From Pelomyxa schiedti (Eukaryota; Evosea; Pelobiontida; Pelomyxidae): 22,986 nucleotides of DNA. Made by a program: the position numbers and the translations under genes. Positions within the stretch are counted from its first letter, which is position 1, and each line of letters opens with the position of its first letter. The stretch is taken from contig JAHLWZ010000185.1 of the NCBI GenBank assembly GCA_020536535.1, positions 84,744 through 107,729 of the forward strand, read 5' to 3'. This document shows, one piece after another, positions 21,016 to 22,986 of the stretch. The notes under the pieces are model-generated. The model saw only the letters and a program-made list of their open reading frames with translations, had not been told where the DNA came from and ran no database searches.

Positions 21016-21935
21016 CTATGATACACCATTCCTCCAACATGAATTGCATACAGCCCTTGCTGTATACCTCGAGGAGGTCCAAAGAAATGTGAATTTATAC
21101 CTGTAGTACCTAAAAATACATTATTTTTGTAGGTTTTCTCCACTGTGAAAAGTACCAATTGCTGTGAAGTTTAATATACCATTGTATGCACGGGAGTAAT
21201 CTGTTCTATGATTGTGACAGGATTGTAAAAAGGTATCAATAACTTCAGGAAGTGCATGTAATTCCTGGATAAAAATAAGAAATGAAAAAAAAATTGTTAA
21301 GATTCACTGGAAATCGATCAGGGTGTGCTTGACAACAAAAGTTTGATGAAGAGACTCCTAAGACTGTAGAGCCACAATGTTCACAGTGAAAATCAGATGG
21401 AATTGTCCAAATGTGTTGATTATGGTTCACACGGCAATCATGTTGGTGGGCAATGCGTCGATGGTGTCGAATTTCAGCGTCTGTTGGGATGTGAATCAAT
21501 GAGGGGAAGGTGGTTGTCATTGTTGCAGCTGGTGCAGTGTTCATTGTGTCTGTTGTGTTGGCTGTGGTTGTTGCTGTTGTTGTGGTTGTTGTTGTTGTTG
21601 TGGTGGTGGTGGTTGCTGTTGTAGTAACTGGTGCTGGTGTTGTGGCTCTCAAAGCCACAGTTGTGTCAATGTTATTATTTGATACAGGATGCAGATGATG
21701 ATGTGGCAGTTGTTCCTCCTCCACATAATCATCATTCACATCAGTGTCACTATCTGAGTAATGGTGCCGGCTCTGCCTACGCTCATGATGTTGGTCACTG
21801 GCAACCTCCCTCTGAAGTTGACGCTCAATTTCAATCAAGTTTTGTAGATGGCGAGCTACAACAAAGGAAACAAATAAGAAGAAGCTGCAACAACAACGAC
21901 ACACAGTTGGTGCGACGACGGAGGTTCCGCAACAT
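21016..21935 (-). pseudogene. Helitron N-terminal segment, spliced
   Basis: Exons on the minus strand: 21935-21905, 21855-21308, 21264-21144, 21109-21016, with agreeing phases and introns of 49, 43 and 34 bases. The start MLRNLRRRTN leads into a Glu/Arg-rich helix, a poly-Thr tract, and the paired-cysteine motif CEHCGSTVLGVSSSNFCCQ. This is followed by ELHALPEVIDTFL, SRAYNGILNFTAIG and GLYAIHVGGMVYHR. These match the conserved order at the start of Helitron RepHel proteins. The frame stops one codon after HR unless the next junction is spliced. Confidence 0.75.
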
Positions 21936-21999
21936 GAAAGTAACTATCGCCAAAAAATTTCTTGGAAATGATGTGGTGATGGGAAAGGACAGGGTGATG

Positions 22000-22138
22000 G
22001 TGGATTTTTTTTTACTGGGGGTGCTAGGGCTCCGCCCTAGGACCTGGCGGGGCTCCGCCCCTGCCCCCCGGCGGGGCTCCGCCCCTGCACCCCACCAGGG
22101 GGACGGTGCTCCGCCGCTCCGCCTGGACCCGCTTCCCC
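22000..22138 (+). repeat. GC-rich hairpin element, copy 1
   Basis: A 139-base unit starts with TGGA and nine T, then ACTGGGGGTG and a perfect inverted repeat CTAGGGC-TCC-GCCCTAG. Two GGGGC-TCC-GCCCC hairpins and a degraded one follow at about 30-base spacing. It lies 65 bases upstream of the Helitron coding start, in otherwise AT-rich DNA. Copy 2 differs at only about six positions. Confidence 0.85.
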
Positions 22139-22310
22139 TCGTTCATATGACAGCCCGTCTGGTTTTTTGCCTGTCTTTTGTGTGGCGCCTCCTGCTGGTG
22201 GTCCAACAATACACGCAGAAACCAAATAACAACAGTCGAAGGCACAGCAAAACACAACAAAAAAACGGCAGCAGCACTAAACACATCGCTGTAGTTGTTG
22301 AATGAGAGAG
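22139..22310. other. Spacer between the two hairpin elements
   Basis: There are 172 bases without a supported gene. A minus-strand frame with a hydrophobic start (MFSAAAVFLLCFAVP) exists but runs on into the hairpin element and has no homology signal, so I did not call it. Confidence 0.4.
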
Positions 22311-22449
22311 GTGGATTTTTTTTTACTGGGGGTGCTAGGGCTCCGCCCTAGAACCTGGCGGGGCTCCGCCCCTGCCCCCCGGCGGGGCTTCGCCCCTGCA
22401 CCCCACCAGGGGGACGGGGCTCCGCCCCTCCCCCTGGACCCCCTTCCCC
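22311..22449 (+). repeat. GC-rich hairpin element, copy 2
   Basis: This has the same 139-base unit, length and T-run as copy 1 and the same orientation. Here the third GGGGC-TCC-GCCCC hairpin is perfect, while the second has a C-to-T change in its loop (TTC). The two copies are direct repeats 311 bases apart. Confidence 0.85.
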
Positions 22450-22548
22450 GGTCCGGACTCGGCCGGTCCAGCGTCACTCGGGGTTTTTTGTGTTCCTTTC
22501 TGTTATGTTGATGGTTTTGTGTGGACGTTTGTCTGGACGTTCGAAGAC

Positions 22549-22590
22549 CCCACCAACAACGACCAATTTCACGGCCTCCTCATACTGCAT
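22549..22590 (-). other. Possible first exon of a Rho/Ras-type small GTPase
   Basis: An ATG at 22590 on the minus strand reads MQYEEAVKLVVVG and reaches a GT donor at 22553 in phase 1. The sequence KLVVVG is the usual first strand of Rho/Ras GTPases, where GDGAVGKT would follow. No continuation exists downstream on that strand: the hairpin elements and the Helitron lie there. It could be a captured or truncated exon, or chance over 13 residues. Confidence 0.35.
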
Positions 22591-22859
22591 AGTAATGCAC
22601 CTGTTCCGTTGTTTTGGCTGGTCGGCTCGTGGGCGTTGGGCCAACCGGGCGGACAAAGGAAAAAAAATTATTGTCACTCTAGCCTTTGTATAGTGTTTAA
22701 TTGTAACAATTGCCTCAATGGTTTCTGTGCAGAATGTGTTTGTCATGTCGGAAAATAGAAATGCCGTTGACAGAGCACCCTGAGTGTGGGGTGTATTCAG
22801 GAGACCACCTCACTTTTTTGATTGTATTGTTCCCAATTTTTGATTTTTTTCATTACCCC
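22591..22859. other. Intergenic, no supported gene
   Basis: A short plus-strand frame ends in a Cys-rich NCNNCLNGFCAECVCHV at about 22700-22756, but it has no start or partner exon that I could support. The T-rich stretch near 22815-22850 directly precedes the next start codon and is probably its promoter region. Confidence 0.4.
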
Positions 22860-22986
22860 ATGTCTAAACGACCACGAGACCCAAAGGACGATGTGTTGTC
22901 GCATGAGAGATCCAACAAAACAACGAGGGTGGATACGGCCACCATAGGCGGTAACCCATAATTTTTTTTTCGTACTGTAGTTGCTG
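22860..22986 (+). CDS. First exon of a gene running off the window
   Basis: The ATG at 22860 opens MSKRPRDPKDDVLSHERS and continues to ATIGG, where a GTAACC donor at 22951 follows in phase 1, like other first introns in this window. The KRPR cluster could be a nuclear signal. Only about 30 residues are visible, so the product is unknown. Confidence 0.55.

Larger units (their letters stand above)
18893..21935 (-). mobile_element. Helitron remnant lacking the Rep nuclease
   Basis: Read on the minus strand, the order is a Helitron N-terminal region, then a Pif1-type helicase, then a basic/Gly-rich tail. The HUH Rep nuclease that normally lies between the first two is absent: only a few bases separate VGGMVYHR from FWEIFASYGKSILSYGLPEP, which in full elements sit several hundred residues apart. 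A second, smaller loss with a frame change lies inside the helicase. The element therefore looks non-autonomous and decayed. The termini (5' TC, 3' hairpin with CTRR) were not identified, so the limits given are those of the coding remains. Confidence 0.78.

Noticed and set aside
22000-22449. CRISPR-like or tRNA-like array in the GC-rich repeats
   Set aside because: There are only two long direct copies with internal hairpins, no regular short spacers, and no cloverleaf.
22490-22758. Plus-strand frame ending in a Cys cluster
   Set aside because: No supported start, no homology and no partner exon; part of it is antisense to the possible GTPase exon.
1-22986. Alternative genetic code or bacterial origin
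   Set aside because: All three standard stops end well-supported genes, and dozens of phased GT-AG introns show nuclear eukaryotic DNA.

Overview
The window is nuclear DNA from a unicellular eukaryote. Genes lie on both strands a few tens to a few hundred bases apart. They are broken by very short GT-AG introns: I could place 47 in seven host genes, from 30 to 168 bases and mostly 34-65, and each gives agreeing reading phases on both sides. TAA, TAG and TGA all act as stops, so the code looks standard. Long Ser/Thr, Gln and Glu/Arg repeats, a kinase-Sel1 fusion, a GON4-like Myb protein and a Helitron would suit an amoebozoan or similar protist, but that placement is inference. Many apparent small reading frames are exons; the gene models below were rebuilt by hand from splice signals and family motifs.

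Layout. 3-3572 (+): 5'-truncated charged-helix protein ending in two PH-type domains. 3611-5634 (-): ADP-ribosylglycohydrolase with a Ser/Thr-rich tail. 5767-9171 (-): protein kinase fused to Sel1 repeats. 9301-9822 (-): small probable C2-domain protein. 10120-13026 (+): chromatin protein combining a 4CXXC-type zinc finger, a bromodomain and a RAMA-like domain. 13184-14364 (+): stand-alone domain III of NAD(P) transhydrogenase. 14396-17062 (-): GON4-like protein with an AT-hook and three Myb/SANT-like domains. 17290-18785 (-): acetamidase/formamidase. 18893-21935 (-): Helitron remnant that keeps the N-terminal region and a Pif1-type helicase but has lost the Rep nuclease. 22000-22449: two copies of a 139-base GC-rich hairpin element. 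22549-22590 (-): possible first exon of a small GTPase. 22860-22986 (+): first exon of a gene that leaves the window.

The genes do not form an operon or one obvious pathway. Two neighbours (10120-13026 and 14396-17062) are nuclear chromatin factors. Two tandem genes (3611-5634 and 5767-9171) act on protein modification, one on ADP-ribose and one on phosphate. The two most unusual items are the three-reader chromatin protein and the isolated transhydrogenase domain III, whose NADP-phosphate site is altered.
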